64,000 bases of DNA from assembly GCF_014635085.1 (NCBI RefSeq), contig NZ_BMCH01000001.1:527151-591150 (forward strand), given 5' to 3'. The notes under the pieces were generated by a model that worked only from the letters and a program-made list of their open reading frames with translations, was not told the origin of the DNA and did not search any database. The translations under genes and the position numbers were made by a program. The first letter of the stretch is position 1; each line of letters starts with the position of its first letter. This stretch comes from Asaia siamensis. Lineage in GTDB: Bacteria; Pseudomonadota; Alphaproteobacteria; Acetobacterales; Acetobacteraceae. This document shows positions 7,423 through 16,827 of the stretch, in pieces.

Positions 7423-8453
7423 GCAATCCCCATGCGAAGCAGGTCGTGAAGCCGGACGATTCCTGCCGGGCGTCCGGCCTCGTCGAGAATGAACAGACTA
7501 TTGATTGCCTTGCGCCGAGCCGTCATCAGATGAATGGCTTCCTGGGCAAGAACGTCTCCCTTTGTCGTGATCGGGTTGCGGTTCATGATCTCCCCGGCGG
7601 TCGTCGTATCCAGATTGCGTGTCAGGGCAGGGCGCAGATCGCCATCGCTCACAAGCCCGACCAGTGTTCCAGCGTCATCTGTAATGCCAATGCAGCCAAA
7701 TGCCTTGCGTGTCATCTCGATGATGACATTCGATAGCGTCATGTCCGGCGTACCCAGCGGCATGGCGTCGCCATCATGCATCAGCCGACTGACCGGCTTG
7801 AGCAGGGCTCCAAGTTTGCCGCCCGGGTGAAATGCCCTGAAATCGGTCGCCGTAAAGCCCCGGCGTTCCAGCAGGGCGATGGCCAGCGCGTCACCAAGGG
7901 CAAGCTGCATGATCGTGCTGGTTGTCGGGGCAAGCCCCATAGGGCAGGCCTCGCGGGCGTGTGGCAGGTTCAGAATGATCGTGCTCGCACGAGCGAGGGT
8001 GGAGTCTTGTGATGAGGTCATGCCGATGACCGGCAAGGCGTGCAGGGCGGCATGCTCAAGCAAGGCTGCGAGTTCGCTCGTCTCACCCGATTGCGAGAGC
8101 AGAAGCAGCACGTCATCCGTGTCGATCATGCCCAGATCGCCATGGGCAGCTTCGGCCGGATGGACGAAAAAGGACGGGGTCCCGGTTGATGCGAAAGTAG
8201 CCTGAATCTTACGGCCGATATGGCCGGATTTGCCGATTCCGGAAACGACGATGCGCCCTTTCGCGCTGGCGATCAGTGTAACGGCATCGATGAAGGCGCG
8301 TCCAAGCGCATGAGAGTGCCCGAGAACGGCATGCAGGGCAGAAAGCCCCGTGATTTCGGCGGAGAGGGTGGCGCAGGCGCTATCGAGCGCGGAACCGGGG
8401 CCGTTCTCCGGATCGTTCCTGGTGCGAGAGCCGGAAGGGGGAAGTTCGGTCAT
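7419..8453 (-). CDS. kdsD: arabinose-5-phosphate isomerase (KpsF/GutQ family)
   Basis: Interconverts ribulose 5-phosphate and arabinose 5-phosphate, the first step to Kdo for lipid A-core. 344 residues with a SIS sugar-phosphate isomerase domain (GRIVVSGIGKSGHIGRKIQATFAS, LSQSGETSEL, GLAPTTSTIMQLALGDALA) followed by two CBS domains (LSNVIIEMTRKAFGCIGITD and ITTKGDVLAQEAIHLMTARR). It leads the kdsD-lptC-lptA-lptB-rpoN operon, joining Kdo precursor supply to lipopolysaccharide transport. The 125-base gap to rnd upstream contains a strong hairpin. Confidence 0.93.
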   Translation of the reverse strand: MTELPPSGSRTRNDPENGPGSALDSACATLSAEITGLSALHAVLGHSHALGRAFIDAVTLIASAKGRIVVSGIGKSGHIGRKIQATFASTGTPSFFVHPAEAAHGDLGMIDTDDVLLLLSQSGETSELAALLEHAALHALPVIGMTSSQDSTLARASTIILNLPHAREACPMGLAPTTSTIMQLALGDALAIALLERRGFTATDFRAFHPGGKLGALLKPVSRLMHDGDAMPLGTPDMTLSNVIIEMTRKAFGCIGITDDAGTLVGLVSDGDLRPALTRNLDTTTAGEIMNRNPITTKGDVLAQEAIHLMTARRKAINSLFILDEAGRPAGIVRLHDLLRMGIA

Positions 8454-8545
8454 GCGTTCTCTTCCCGCTTTGTTGGTCTGAGGTCAATCACGGAGTTCCA
8501 TCCGAGCAAGGCCTTTCTGTGGCGCTGCCCCGGAGAGGGAACAAC

Positions 8546-8569
8546 CGGGCCGGTCCTGAGGACGGCCCG
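8546..8569 (-). terminator. GC-rich hairpin between rnd and kdsD
   Basis: CGGGCC and GTCC pair with GGAC and GGCCCG around a three-base TGA loop, with one bulged G. There is no T tract, so it may be a weak or Rho-assisted terminator of rnd or simply a processing hairpin. The operon promoter for kdsD would lie between this hairpin and 8454. Confidence 0.35.
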
Positions 8570-8578
8570 ACCGGATAA

Positions 8579-9226
8579 TCAGGCGCGGTGAGAGAAGATA
8601 TCGGGCTCTTCATAGCCGAGAATATCGAGACGTCCCCGAGCAGGGAGGAAGTCATAGCAGGCCTGTGCCAGTTCGCGACGACCTTCACGGATCAGCAGGG
8701 ATTCGAGCTTTGCCCAGAGAGCATGCAGATGAAGCACGTCTGATGCGGCGTAGCTGAGCTGCTCGGGTGTGAGGGTTTCGGCGCCCCAGTCTGATGTCTG
8801 CTGCTGCTTGGCGAGATCGACACCGAGAAGTTCGCGGCAGAGATGGGCGAGGCCGTGACGGTCTGTGAAGGTACGGACCAGACGCGCTGCAATCTTGGTG
8901 CAGATCACAGGGGCCACGGTAATGCCGAGCGCATGCTGAAGAAGCGCGACATCAAAACGGGCGAAATGCATCAGCTTGGTGACGCTGTCATCAGCCATCA
9001 GGGCCTTGAGATTCGGGCAATCCTCATAGCGCCCACCCAGGGATTTGGGGCGGATCTGGACCAGGTGTGCCTCGCCGTCACCGGCGGAAAGCTGCACGAG
9101 GCAGAGACGGTCGCGATGCGGGTTGAGGCCCATGGCTTCGGTATCAACGGCAACAACCGGGCCGAGATCGAAATCATCGGGGAGATCACCATCATAGAGA
9201 TGGATCGAAGCGCTCGGTGCGGCCAT
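8579..9226 (-). CDS. rnd: ribonuclease D, single-domain form
   Basis: 3'-5' exoribonuclease of the DEDD superfamily, acting on structured RNA ends such as tRNA precursors. The 215-residue protein holds the complete catalytic set: DTEAMGL (Exo I, D and E), MHFARFDVALL (Exo II, D) and YAASDVLHL (Exo III, Y and D). It lacks the two HRDC domains of the 375-residue E. coli RNase D; this short exonuclease-only form is common in alphaproteobacteria. It lies downstream of a tRNA and its terminator. Confidence 0.92.
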   Translation of the reverse strand: MAAPSASIHLYDGDLPDDFDLGPVVAVDTEAMGLNPHRDRLCLVQLSAGDGEAHLVQIRPKSLGGRYEDCPNLKALMADDSVTKLMHFARFDVALLQHALGITVAPVICTKIAARLVRTFTDRHGLAHLCRELLGVDLAKQQQTSDWGAETLTPEQLSYAASDVLHLHALWAKLESLLIREGRRELAQACYDFLPARGRLDILGYEEPDIFSHRA

Positions 9227-9249
9227 GTTTTGAGAACCCTGGGGCTAGA

Positions 9250-9292
9250 AAAAACGGAAGCCGACGATTTCTCGTCGGCTTTTCCGTTTTTC
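9250..9292 (-). terminator. Rho-independent terminator after tRNA-Leu
   Basis: The 8-base stem 9260-9267/9272-9279 with a TTTC loop is extended by CGGAA/TTCCG pairing and flanked by A and T tracts, so on the minus strand it ends in a run of T. It begins 3 bases after the tRNA 3' end. The near-perfect symmetry could make it work in both directions. Confidence 0.88.
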
Positions 9293-9295
9293 GTA

Positions 9296-9382
9296 TGGTG
9301 CCCAGAAGAAGACTCGAACTTCCACGTCCTTGCGGACACAGGTACCTGAAACCTGCGCGTCTACCAATTCCGCCATCTGGGC
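9296..9382 (-). tRNA. tRNA-Leu (anticodon CAG)
   Basis: Class II tRNA of 87 bases including an encoded CCA end. The 7-bp acceptor stem GCCCAGA/TCTGGGC, the D arm GCGGAATTGGTAGACGC typical of tRNA-Leu, the anticodon loop TTCAGGT on a CAGGT/ACCTG stem (anticodon at 9348-9346), a long variable arm GTCCGCAAGGACGTG and the T arm GAAG-TTCGAGT-CTTC are all present. It reads CUG codons, by far the preferred leucine codon in this G+C-rich genome. Confidence 0.97.
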
Positions 9383-9434
9383 TCAGAGGCTGTCCGGGGC
9401 GCCGCTTTTTTCGGCATCCCGTTCGGTGAACAGG

Positions 9435-9463
9435 CGTTTACCGGGCTGTGCGGGGGGCGTCAA
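9435..9463 (-). promoter_or_regulatory. sigma-70-type promoter of tRNA-Leu
   Basis: On the minus strand TTGACG (9463-9458) and TAAACG (9440-9435) are separated by exactly 17 bases and lie about 55 bases upstream of the mature tRNA 5' end. The -35 matches consensus at 5 of 6 positions. Assigned by eye. Confidence 0.55.
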
Positions 9464-9494
9464 CACCCCCTTCGAAAAAAAGAGGAAATTTTTC

Positions 9495-10442
9495 ATGCAA
9501 GGCTCTGTCGTCACCTTATTTGGCGGGAATGGCTTCATCGGAAGGTCACTGGTGCGCCAGCTTGCGACGAGGGGACATCTCGTGCGCGTGGCGTCGCGTG
9601 CGCCGCATAAGGCTGCTCGATTGGTGGCCGAGGGCCCCGCGGGGGCCATCCTGCCGGTCTATGCCAGCGTCACCGATTCTGCTTCGGTGGCTGCTGCGCT
9701 GAATGGCGCCGGGGCGGCGATCAATCTGGTGTCGATTCTGACAGAAAACGGCAAGGCCAGCTTCAGGGCGATCAATGCCGAGGCTCCCGGCCGGGTGGCG
9801 CAACTTGCTCGAGAAGCAGGGGTGGGCCGCTTCGTCCAAGTTTCGGCCATCGGTGCGGCACCGGATGCGCCTTCACAATACGGAAGAAGCAAGGCTGAGG
9901 GCGAGAGACGCGTGCGCGAGGCGTTTCCCGAGGCAACGATCCTGCGCCCGAGTGTTGTCTTCGGCCAGCAGGACAGTTTCCTGAACATGTTCGGCCTTAT
10001 GGCTAAGCTGCTGCCAATCCTGCCTGTCTATTATCCGCAAACCCGCCTGCAGCCGGCGTTTGTGGAAGATGTGGCGGAGGCAGCGCGTCTCTGCCTGACC
10101 GGTGAGGCAGAGACATCTGAAACGAGCGGCGGCATTTTCGAGCTGGGTGGCCCCGATCAGATGAGCATGGAGGAGATCATGGCGTTCGTCGCGCAGGCGG
10201 TCGGTCGCAAACCGCGTCTGCTTTCCGTGCCAAATGCTCTTGCGATGGCGCAGGCGCGCGTTTTCGAAAATCTGCCGGGCAAGTTGCTGACGCGTGATCA
10301 GCTCGCCATGCTTGGACAAGACAATATCGTGACAAGCGGCGCGTTGACGCTGCAAACGCTGGGAGTCGCGCCTCGGAGTGTCTATGATCGGGCTCCGGAA
10401 TATCTGAGCCAAATCAGCGTGTTGAGAACGCTTCTTAACTAA
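9495..10442 (+). CDS. NAD(P)-binding epimerase-like protein (complex I NDUFA9-like)
   Basis: Atypical short-chain reductase of the NDUFA9/NAD-epimerase group, whose mitochondrial homologue is a complex I assembly subunit. The Rossmann motif TLFGGNGFIGRSLVRQLA is at the N-terminus, followed by FVQVSAIGAAPDAPSQYGRSKAEGE, where Tyr and Lys sit at the SDR active-site spacing, and RPSVVFGQQDSFLNMFG. The start is the ATG at 9495 behind AGAGGAAA; the frame is open further upstream but only through the tRNA gene. 315 residues. No nuo genes are nearby, so the role is inferred from family only. Confidence 0.88.
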   Translation: MQGSVVTLFGGNGFIGRSLVRQLATRGHLVRVASRAPHKAARLVAEGPAGAILPVYASVTDSASVAAALNGAGAAINLVSILTENGKASFRAINAEAPGRVAQLAREAGVGRFVQVSAIGAAPDAPSQYGRSKAEGERRVREAFPEATILRPSVVFGQQDSFLNMFGLMAKLLPILPVYYPQTRLQPAFVEDVAEAARLCLTGEAETSETSGGIFELGGPDQMSMEEIMAFVAQAVGRKPRLLSVPNALAMAQARVFENLPGKLLTRDQLAMLGQDNIVTSGALTLQTLGVAPRSVYDRAPEYLSQISVLRTLLN

Positions 10443-10444
10443 AT

Positions 10445-10466
10445 GGTCCGTTTCGGACCTATTTTT
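10445..10466 (+). terminator. Rho-independent terminator
   Basis: GGTCCG and CGGACC form a 6-bp stem with a TTT loop followed by TATTTTT, directly behind the stop codon of the NDUFA9-like gene. Confidence 0.75.
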
Positions 10467-10619
10467 GGGGCTTGGATAAAATTTAATCGAAAAAAAGCTC
10501 CGTTTGCTGGGTGATGGGTCAGCATTAATGACTTATCGCCCAATTGGCCTTGTCTTACCTCTGCGTCATGTTTTCGAGGGGCGCTTGTCGCGCCTGCTCG
10601 CTCATCGGGAGAACGTGAC

Positions 10620-12080
10620 GTGGCCGAACGGATGCTGCAGTTTGTCTCATTGCCGCAGGAGATGCCTGAGAAGCGCGCGGCCGCCGAACGACGTAAGGAT
10701 TTCGGCGAAATTTACCGAGCCTTTGCGGTTGATCGCGCCGAACAGCAGGCGAGCCGTTGCTCGCAATGCGGCGTGCCGTTCTGCTCGGTGCATTGCCCGC
10801 TCGGCAATAACATCCCCGACTGGCTGAAGCTCACCGCCGAGAACCGTCTGGAAGAGGCGTATCGCCTGTCATCGGCGACCAACACCTTTCCGGAAATCTG
10901 TGGTCGTATCTGCCCGCAGGATCGTCTGTGTGAAGGCAACTGCGTCATCCAGAAGGATTTCGAGAGCGTCACGATCGGCGCAGTCGAGAAATTCGTCACC
11001 GAAACCGCGTTCGAAGAGGGGTGGGTCAAACCGCGCCTCCCGTCCCGTGAGCGCGCTCAGAGCGTGGGTATCGTTGGCGCTGGTCCGGCCGGTCTGGCCG
11101 CTGCGGAATGGCTGCGAGCTCTGGGCTACCAGGTTCACGTCTATGATCGTCACGACCGCATCGGCGGCCTGATGGTCTATGGTATTCCCAGCTTCAAGCT
11201 CGAAAAGCACGTGATCGCCCGCCGCCACGAACTGCTCGAGGCGCAGGGGATCGTGTTCCACCTCTCCACACCCATCGGCAGCGCTGCGGGCGAGACCTCG
11301 TTCGAAAGTCTGCGCGAGAAACACGACGCGGTCTTTCTGGGTACTGGCGTTTACCGTTCACGCGAGGTCTCGGTGCCGGGCAGTGGTCTGGGGGGCGTTG
11401 TTCAGGCGCTCGATTTCCTCACGGCTTCCAATCGTCGCGGCTATGACGAGACACCGGGCGACGATGCCGTTCTTCATGCCAGAGGCAAGCATGTGGTCGT
11501 GATCGGTGGTGGTGATACCGCCATGGATTGCGTGCGCACTTCCATCCGGCAGGGGGCCGAAAAGGTGACCTGCCTCTATCGCCGTGACCGCGCCAATATG
11601 CCGGGCTCGGTGCAGGAAGTGAAAAACGCCGAGGAAGAAGGCGTGAATTTCGCCTGGCTGGCTGCGCCGGAAGCCTTTCTCGGTGACGACACTGTCACTG
11701 CGGTGCGCGCTCATAAAATGCGCCTGAGCCTGCCTGATGCCTCTGGCCGTCAATCGGTCGAGGCAATGCCCGATAGCAGCTTTGCCATTCAGGCCGATCT
11801 CGTCATCAAGGCGCTTGGCTTCGATCCTGAAGACTTGCCCGGCGAGTGGAAGGCCCCCGAACTGGCCGTCACCAAATGGGGCACGCTCAAGGTCACGCCG
11901 GGTCGCTTCGAGACCAGTGTGCCGGGCGTATTTGCAGGCGGCGATATCGTGCGCGGCGCGTCGCTTGTTGTCTGGGCCATCCGGGACGGGCGTGAAGCCG
12001 CAGCAGAAATGCACCAATTCCTCTCTGCAAAAGAGAACGCGACAGCAGATCAGGCCGCACGACTGGTGGCGGCGGAGTAA
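10620..12080 (+). CDS. gltD: glutamate synthase (NADPH) small subunit
   Basis: Supplies electrons from NADPH to the large subunit during glutamate synthesis from glutamine and 2-oxoglutarate. The N-terminal ferredoxin-like domain carries the cysteine sets CSQCGVPFCSVHC and CGRICPQDRLCEGNC for 4Fe-4S clusters; then the FAD site GIVGAGPAGLAAAEWLRALG and the NADPH site VVVIGGGDTAMDC. 486 residues from a GTG start behind CGGGAG; an ATG 12 bases later is possible. It precedes gltB by 5 bases. The 177 bases upstream carry the terminator above and presumably the promoter. Confidence 0.96.
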   Translation: MAERMLQFVSLPQEMPEKRAAAERRKDFGEIYRAFAVDRAEQQASRCSQCGVPFCSVHCPLGNNIPDWLKLTAENRLEEAYRLSSATNTFPEICGRICPQDRLCEGNCVIQKDFESVTIGAVEKFVTETAFEEGWVKPRLPSRERAQSVGIVGAGPAGLAAAEWLRALGYQVHVYDRHDRIGGLMVYGIPSFKLEKHVIARRHELLEAQGIVFHLSTPIGSAAGETSFESLREKHDAVFLGTGVYRSREVSVPGSGLGGVVQALDFLTASNRRGYDETPGDDAVLHARGKHVVVIGGGDTAMDCVRTSIRQGAEKVTCLYRRDRANMPGSVQEVKNAEEEGVNFAWLAAPEAFLGDDTVTAVRAHKMRLSLPDASGRQSVEAMPDSSFAIQADLVIKALGFDPEDLPGEWKAPELAVTKWGTLKVTPGRFETSVPGVFAGGDIVRGASLVVWAIRDGREAAAEMHQFLSAKENATADQAARLVAAE

Positions 12081-12085
12081 GGGCC

Positions 12086-15000
12086 ATGACCGAGAAGAGC
12101 TATATCGAGTCCTATCAGGACAATGTTCGCGCCCTCGAAGGCCTTTACGATCCGACCATGGAGCGTGATGCCTGCGGTGTGGGTCTTGTGGCTGCTCTTG
12201 ATGGCAAGCGCCGTCGCGACGTGGTGCTGGCCGGTATCGCCGCATTGAAGGCACTGTGGCATCGCGGTGCGGTCGATGCCGATGGCAAGACCGGTGACGG
12301 TGCCGGCATTCATGTCGAGATCCCGCAGGATTTTTTCGCCGAGGCCATCCATAGCGCGGGTGACGATCATATCGAAGGGCGCATTGCCGTTGGCATGATC
12401 TTCCTGCCCAAGACCGATCTGGCATCGCAGGAAGAAGGTCGTGCCATCATCGAGAGCGAAATTCTCGATTTCGGTTACGGCATCTATGGCTGGCGCCAGG
12501 TGCCGATCGATACGGCCTGCATCGGCGAGAAGGCCAATGCGACGCGTCCCGAGATCGAGCAGATCATGGTGCGCAACCGCCTCAACCGCTCCGAAGCCGA
12601 GTTCGAGCGCGATCTCTACGTCATTCGCCGTCGCATCGAGAAGGCAGCCGCCAAGGCGCATGTCGATCTCTATGTGTGCTCGCTCTCCTGCCGCTCGCTC
12701 ATCTACAAGGGCATGTTCCTTGCCGAGAACCTGACGGATTTCTACCCCGATCTTCTCGACGAGCGTTTTGTGTCGCGCTTTGCGATCTATCATCAGCGCT
12801 ATTCGACCAATACCTTCCCGACCTGGAAGCTGGCCCAGCCTTTCCGCCGTCTGGCGCATAACGGCGAGATCAACACGCTTTCCGGCAACGTGAACTGGAT
12901 GCGCAGCCACGAGACCCGTCTCGCGAATGCCGAACTCGACCCGTACATGAACGACCTCAAGCCTGTGGTGCAGGCTGCGGGGTCGGATACGGCGATGTTC
13001 GACAACGTGTTCGAGCTGCTCACCCATGCCGGTCGTGACGCCCCCATGGCCAAGACGCTCATGGTGCCGGCCAGCGCCGGTGGCAGCGCGTCCATGACGG
13101 ACAAGCATCGTGCGTTGTTCTCCTATTGCAATGCCGTGATGGAGCCTTGGGACGGTCCGGCAGCCATTTGTGCGACAGATGGTCGCTGGGTTGTCGCCGG
13201 TCTGGACCGCGCCGGTCTGCGCCCGCTGCGCTACACCATCACGCAGGATGATCTCCTGATTGTGGGTTCTGAAGCTGGTATGGTGCGCGTGCAGGACGCT
13301 AATACCCGCATGAAGGGGCGCCTCGGGCCGGGGGAGACGCTCGGTCTGGATCTGCAGGAAGCCAAGCTCTACGCGCCGCAGGAACTGCTCGACCTTCTGG
13401 CTGAGCGTCAGGATTTCACGGCCTGGACGAAGCATATCCGCAATATCAGCTCGGTTGTGCGTGGCGATGTGGCTGAGCCTGTTCTGTTCACCGCCGACCA
13501 GCTGCGTCGTCGCCAGCTGGCCATGAGCCTGACCCATGAGGAGATGGAGACCATTCTCCACCCCATGGTCGAGACTTCGGCAGAGGCCATTGGTTCGATG
13601 GGTGACGACACCCCGCTTCAGGTGCTGTCGAGCACCTATCGCGGGCTGGCGCATTATTTCCGCCAGGGCTTCAGCCAGGTTACCAATCCACCTATCGATT
13701 CCCTGCGCGAAATGAACGTGATGAGTCTCGTCACGCGTCTGGGTAATCTGGGCAATATTCTCGACCAGTCGCCAGAGCAGTGTGACCTGCTTCAGCTTCC
13801 GAGCCCGGTTCTGACCACGGGTGAATTCGAGGCGCTGCGCAATTTCTGCGGCAAGGATGGTGCGACGGTCGACTGTACCTTCCGTGCAGCCGATGGTGAG
13901 GCCGGGCTGCGCGATGCCATCGCCCGTATCCGCCATGAGGCGGAAGATTATGTGCGTGGCGGTTGCACCCATCTCTTCCTCTCTGATGAGGGACAGAATG
14001 AAGAGCGCGTTGCGATCCCGATGATCCTCGCAACCGCAGCCGTGCATATCCATCTCGTGCGTCAGTCGCTGCGTACTTTCACCTCGCTCAATGTCCGTTC
14101 CTCCGATGTGATGGACGTACATGGCATGGCAGTGACGGTGGGCGTGGGCGCCACGACCGTGAACCCCTATCTGGCGCAGGAATGCATTGCCGATCGTCTG
14201 CAGCGCGGACTATTCGGCGATCTCTCGCTGCGTGAGGCGGTTGAGCGTTACCGCAAGGCGCTCGACAAGGGCCTGCTCAAGATCATGTCGAAATCCGGCA
14301 TCTCGATCGTTTCGGCCTATCGTGGCGGCTATAATTTTGAAGCCATCGGTCTGTCGCGCGCGCTCGTCGCCGAGTTCTTCCCCGGCATGCCGTCGCGCAT
14401 CTCGGGCATCGGCCTTCCGGGTCTGGCGCGCAATGCGCTCAAGGCTCACGAAACCGCCTACGCCGGTGGCGTCGATGCGCTGCCCATCGGTGGCCTCTAC
14501 AAGCTGCGTCGCAAGGGCGAGGTGCATGCATTCAGCGGGCAGCTCATCCATATGCTGCAGACCGCGGTCTCGACAGACAGCTTCTCGCTCTTCAAGCGCT
14601 ATGCTGATGCCGTGCGTCGCCAGCCTCCGACCGCCCTGCGCGACCTGCTCGATTTCCGCCGTGTGCGGGAGCCGATCCCGGTTGAGGACGTCGAGAGCAT
14701 TACGGCGATCCGTCGTCGTCTCGTGGCCCCTGGTATCTCGCTGGGCGCACTGAGCCCGGAAGCGCATGAGACGCTGGCCATTGCCATGAACCGCATCGGT
14801 GCCAAGTCGGATTCGGGTGAGGGTGGCGAAGATGCGTCGCGCTTCACGCCGCGTGCGAATGGCGACAATGCCAGCTCCAAGATCAAGCAGGTGGCGTCTG
14901 GCCGTTTCGGCGTCACGGCGGAATATCTGAATAATTGCAGCGAGATCGAGATCAAGGTCGCCCAGGGCGCCAAGCCGGGTGAGGGCGGGCAGCTGCCCGG

Positions 15001-16606
15001 CTTCAAGGTGACGGAACTTATCGGCAAGCTGCGCCACGCTACACCCGGCGTGACGCTGATTTCGCCGCCGCCGCATCATGACATCTACTCGATCGAGGAT
15101 CTGGCTCAGCTCATCTACGATCTGAAGCAGATCAACCCGGAAGCGACTGTGACGGTCAAGCTGGTCGCCCGTACCGGCATCGGCACCATCGCCGCCGGTG
15201 TGGCCAAGGCCAAGGCGGACGCGATCATGATCTCGGGTCATTGCGGCGGCACGGGTGCCAGCCCGCAATCCTCGATCAAATATGCGGGTTTGCCCTGGGA
15301 GATGGGGCTGACCGAGGCCAATCAGGTGCTGACCCTCAACCGTCTGCGCCATCGCGTGACGCTGCGTACCGATGGCGGTCTTAAGACCGGTCGTGACGTG
15401 GTGATGGCAGCCATGCTGGGCGCTGAGGAATTCGGCATCGGCACGGCAGCACTCGTTGCCATGGGCTGCATCATGGTGCGCCAGTGCCACTCCAATACCT
15501 GCCCGGTGGGTGTGTGCGTTCAGGACGAAGCGCTGCGCGCCAAGTTCGAAGGCACACCCGAGAAGGTTATCAATCTCTTCTCCTTCATCGCCGAAGACGT
15601 GCGTAACATCCTGGCAGAACTCGGCTTCAAGAGCATGGAAGAGATCATCGGGCGCACAGATCTGCTGCGTCAGGTCTCCCGCGGCGCCGATTATCTCGAC
15701 GATCTGGATCTGAACTCCCTTCTGGTTCAGGCCGACCCGGGACCGGATGCGCGTTATTGCACCCGTGAGGGACGCAATGAGGTGCCGGAAACGCTCGATG
15801 CGCAGGTGATTGCCGATGCAACGCCGCTTTTCGATCATCGCGAGAAGCTGCATTTGCACTACACGGTGCAGAACACGCATCGTGCCATCGGCACTCGTGT
15901 ATCGTCGCTGATCACGCGCAAATTCGGCATGAAGACCCTGCCCGAGGGGCATCTGACCCTGCGTCTGCGTGGGTCAGCCGGTCAGTCGCTCGGCGCCTTT
16001 GCCGTGCAGGGGCTCAAGCTCGATGTCGTTGGCGATGCCAATGACTATGTCGGCAAGGGGCTTTCAGGCGGTACGATCGTTGTCAGGCCGTCTCCGACAG
16101 CGCCGTGGCGCTCGGAAGAGAATGCCATCATCGGCAATACCGTGCTTTACGGGGCGACCGCAGGCACGTTGTTCGCGGCAGGTCAGGCGGGTGAGCGTTT
16201 CGCGGTACGTAACTCGGGCGCAACGGCTGTCGTCGAAGGCTGCGGTTCGAATGGCTGCGAGTACATGACCGGCGGCACGATCGTGATCCTGGGGCAGATC
16301 GGCGATAATTTCGGCGCAGGCTTTACCGGTGGCATGGCGTTCGTGCTCGACAAGAACGAGGCGTTCGAGGCGCGGGTAAATCCGGAAACCCTGCTCTGGG
16401 GCCGCGTCGAGGCAGGCAGTGAATGGGAAGAGACGCTGCGCTCGCTCGTGCAGCGCCATGCCGATGAGACCGGCAGCGCCTATGCGGCCGAGTTGCTGCA
16501 CCGATGGGATCGTGTTCTGCCGCATTTCTGGCAGGTTGTGCCGCGTGATTACGCGCGCATCATCGGTTACGAAGTCCCGCAGGAGCCGCAGGCGCTCTCG
16601 GCCTGA
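12086..16606 (+). CDS. gltB: glutamate synthase (NADPH) large subunit
   Basis: Catalytic subunit that hydrolyses glutamine, channels ammonia and forms glutamate on FMN. 1506 residues. The N-terminal nucleophile Cys is residue 30 in MERDACGVGLVAALDG, so a 29-residue propeptide is expected to be removed. The FMN/synthase domain is in the second half (SGHCGGTGASPQSSIKYAGL, LRTDGGLKTGRDV), the 3Fe-4S cluster motif CIMVRQCHSNTC follows, and the C-terminal GXGXG beta-helix domain (GSNGCEYMTGGTIVILGQ) closes the protein. Intact and complete; co-transcribed with gltD and ended by a strong terminator. Confidence 0.98.
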   Translation: MTEKSYIESYQDNVRALEGLYDPTMERDACGVGLVAALDGKRRRDVVLAGIAALKALWHRGAVDADGKTGDGAGIHVEIPQDFFAEAIHSAGDDHIEGRIAVGMIFLPKTDLASQEEGRAIIESEILDFGYGIYGWRQVPIDTACIGEKANATRPEIEQIMVRNRLNRSEAEFERDLYVIRRRIEKAAAKAHVDLYVCSLSCRSLIYKGMFLAENLTDFYPDLLDERFVSRFAIYHQRYSTNTFPTWKLAQPFRRLAHNGEINTLSGNVNWMRSHETRLANAELDPYMNDLKPVVQAAGSDTAMFDNVFELLTHAGRDAPMAKTLMVPASAGGSASMTDKHRALFSYCNAVMEPWDGPAAICATDGRWVVAGLDRAGLRPLRYTITQDDLLIVGSEAGMVRVQDANTRMKGRLGPGETLGLDLQEAKLYAPQELLDLLAERQDFTAWTKHIRNISSVVRGDVAEPVLFTADQLRRRQLAMSLTHEEMETILHPMVETSAEAIGSMGDDTPLQVLSSTYRGLAHYFRQGFSQVTNPPIDSLREMNVMSLVTRLGNLGNILDQSPEQCDLLQLPSPVLTTGEFEALRNFCGKDGATVDCTFRAADGEAGLRDAIARIRHEAEDYVRGGCTHLFLSDEGQNEERVAIPMILATAAVHIHLVRQSLRTFTSLNVRSSDVMDVHGMAVTVGVGATTVNPYLAQECIADRLQRGLFGDLSLREAVERYRKALDKGLLKIMSKSGISIVSAYRGGYNFEAIGLSRALVAEFFPGMPSRISGIGLPGLARNALKAHETAYAGGVDALPIGGLYKLRRKGEVHAFSGQLIHMLQTAVSTDSFSLFKRYADAVRRQPPTALRDLLDFRRVREPIPVEDVESITAIRRRLVAPGISLGALSPEAHETLAIAMNRIGAKSDSGEGGEDASRFTPRANGDNASSKIKQVASGRFGVTAEYLNNCSEIEIKVAQGAKPGEGGQLPGFKVTELIGKLRHATPGVTLISPPPHHDIYSIEDLAQLIYDLKQINPEATVTVKLVARTGIGTIAAGVAKAKADAIMISGHCGGTGASPQSSIKYAGLPWEMGLTEANQVLTLNRLRHRVTLRTDGGLKTGRDVVMAAMLGAEEFGIGTAALVAMGCIMVRQCHSNTCPVGVCVQDEALRAKFEGTPEKVINLFSFIAEDVRNILAELGFKSMEEIIGRTDLLRQVSRGADYLDDLDLNSLLVQADPGPDARYCTREGRNEVPETLDAQVIADATPLFDHREKLHLHYTVQNTHRAIGTRVSSLITRKFGMKTLPEGHLTLRLRGSAGQSLGAFAVQGLKLDVVGDANDYVGKGLSGGTIVVRPSPTAPWRSEENAIIGNTVLYGATAGTLFAAGQAGERFAVRNSGATAVVEGCGSNGCEYMTGGTIVILGQIGDNFGAGFTGGMAFVLDKNEAFEARVNPETLLWGRVEAGSEWEETLRSLVQRHADETGSAYAAELLHRWDRVLPHFWQVVPRDYARIIGYEVPQEPQALSA

Positions 16607-16625
16607 CGGGTTTATCTCACGACAC

Positions 16626-16662
16626 AAAAAGGGCCGGTATCGAAGGATACCGGCCCTTTTTT
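16626..16662 (+). terminator. Rho-independent terminator after gltB
   Basis: An 11-bp perfect stem (16631-16641 with 16646-16656), GAAG tetraloop, preceded by AAAAA and followed by TTTTTT. Ends the gltDB operon and is symmetrical enough to act on both strands. Confidence 0.93.
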
Positions 16663-16827
16663 AATGCGGTTCGCCCCCCTGTCATATCGAGCCTCTGCTA
16701 CGGATCGATAATCATTTGCCCATGAATTGGCTTTGTTTCCTTATTATTCACCCCCCGGCCTTCTGGGTTACGTTCCCCCTACGCTCCGGTGATGGTCATC
16801 GCGGAGACGATCGGGAATGAAGCGCGG

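Noticed and set aside
9330-9494. Upstream extension of the NDUFA9-like frame
   Set aside because: It would be translated through the tRNA-Leu gene; the ATG at 9495 has its own ribosome site and begins the Rossmann fold.
12050-14122. 690-residue open frame on the minus strand inside gltB
   Set aside because: Shadow of gltB codon bias; the translation shows no domain and gltB is complete on the other strand.
14210-15952. 580-residue minus-strand frame inside gltB
   Set aside because: Same cause: antisense of a G+C-rich gene, rich in His, Arg and Gln without motifs.
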